Positions 5,247 to 5,370 of a DNA stretch of 5,370 bases are shown piece after piece. This stretch comes from Candidatus Sodaliphilus limicaballi. Its GTDB lineage: Bacteria; Bacteroidota; Bacteroidia; Bacteroidales; Muribaculaceae. Made by a program: the position numbers and the translations under genes. The stretch lies in contig JAGHSP010000074.1 in NCBI GenBank assembly GCA_018065815.1, forward strand, positions 1 to 5,370, in the 5' to 3' direction. Every line of letters begins with the position of its first letter. Within the stretch, counting starts at the first letter, position 1. The notes under the pieces were generated by a model. That model did not search any database, was not told the DNA's origin, and was given only the letters and a program-made list of their open reading frames with translations.

Positions 5247-5370
5247 ATGGTATTTGGGGTAATATCCCCCCGCGCTGATCTCACGAGTCTCAAAAAATTA
5301 ACAACAGATTGCTCTGACTTAACAGGAAAAGAAATTATTCTAATTATTTCAATTTCTTTCAGTTATTATT
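5247..5370 (+). CDS. Possible start of a divergent gene, cut off by the window edge
   Basis: An ATG at 5247, about 16 bases after the predicted plus-strand start site, opens a frame that stays free of stops for 41 codons to the end of the window. The protein would begin M-V-F-G-V-I-S-P-R and continue through a Lys/Thr-rich part to an Ile/Ser-rich hydrophobic stretch (E-I-I-L-I-I-S-I-S-F). I recognise no family and see no lipobox. The last 85 bases are much more A/T-rich than the confirmed genes here, which argues for untranslated leader or spacer instead. A short GGGG-TAATAT-CCCC hairpin lies at 5256-5269 inside it. The rest of this stretch holds no other feature I can support. Confidence 0.25.
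   Translation, partial: MVFGVISPRADLTSLKKLTTDCSDLTGKEIILIISISFSYY

Noticed and set aside
5256..5269. GGGG-TAATAT-CCCC hairpin as a possible riboswitch or attenuator.
   Set aside because: Only 4 base pairs, no T-tract directly after it and no recognisable riboswitch core nearby.
1..5370. Search for mobile elements, CRISPR repeats, tRNA/rRNA genes or a toxin-antitoxin or defence cassette.
   Set aside because: No transposase or integrase motifs, regularly spaced repeats, tRNA cloverleaf or T-loop consensus, or nuclease/effector motifs were seen; the confident coding regions are intact chromosomal-type genes.

Overview
The window looks like chromosomal DNA from a member of the order Bacteroidales (Bacteroides, Prevotella or Muribaculaceae-like). 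Three exact copies of the Bacteroidota -7 promoter element TAnnTTTG lie at or next to gene starts. Genes are preceded by A-rich leaders rather than clear Shine-Dalgarno sites. Several proteins, namely the small FKBP, the MRRKDREM-type Nim-like flavoprotein, the AlkZ-related protein and the two-helix membrane protein, resemble families I know best from gut Bacteroidales. The genus cannot be settled from this sequence.

Layout. Positions 1-57 hold a promoter for the single confident plus-strand gene, a YD-repeat-like lipoprotein (58-762). It converges on a long minus-strand cluster, and an 11-bp perfect inverted repeat (787-824) sits at the convergence point. In order of transcription (right to left), the cluster encodes a cytoplasmic FKBP-type prolyl isomerase (5125-4721), an SDR oxidoreductase (4724-3996), a low-specificity threonine aldolase (3987-2965), a short free-standing AlaX tRNA-editing protein (2899-2435), an AlkZ-related protein (2392-1682), a Nim-like pyridoxamine-5'-phosphate-oxidase-fold protein (1685-1173) and a small two-helix membrane protein (1088-801). 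Two junctions are 4-base ATGA overlaps, one gap is 8 bases and one is 42 bases. FKBP-SDR-aldolase and AlaX-AlkZ-Nim therefore look like two tightly coupled trios, with a possible second promoter between them at the aldolase stop codon.

Right edge. Positions 5126-5370 are a divergent intergenic region. It contains a convincing minus-strand promoter for the cluster, a plus-strand promoter-like element with a 12-bp palindrome at its expected start site, and a short open frame that runs off the window and may or may not be a gene.

How the genes may work together. The cluster mixes housekeeping and repair or quality-control functions: protein folding, amino-acid cleavage to glycine, deacylation of mischarged tRNA-Ala, possible DNA base-lesion repair and flavin-dependent redox chemistry. 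A glycine/serine link between the aldolase and AlaX is chemically attractive but is inference. All genes are intact. I see no mobile element, CRISPR array, tRNA or rRNA, and no convincing new defence or other system.
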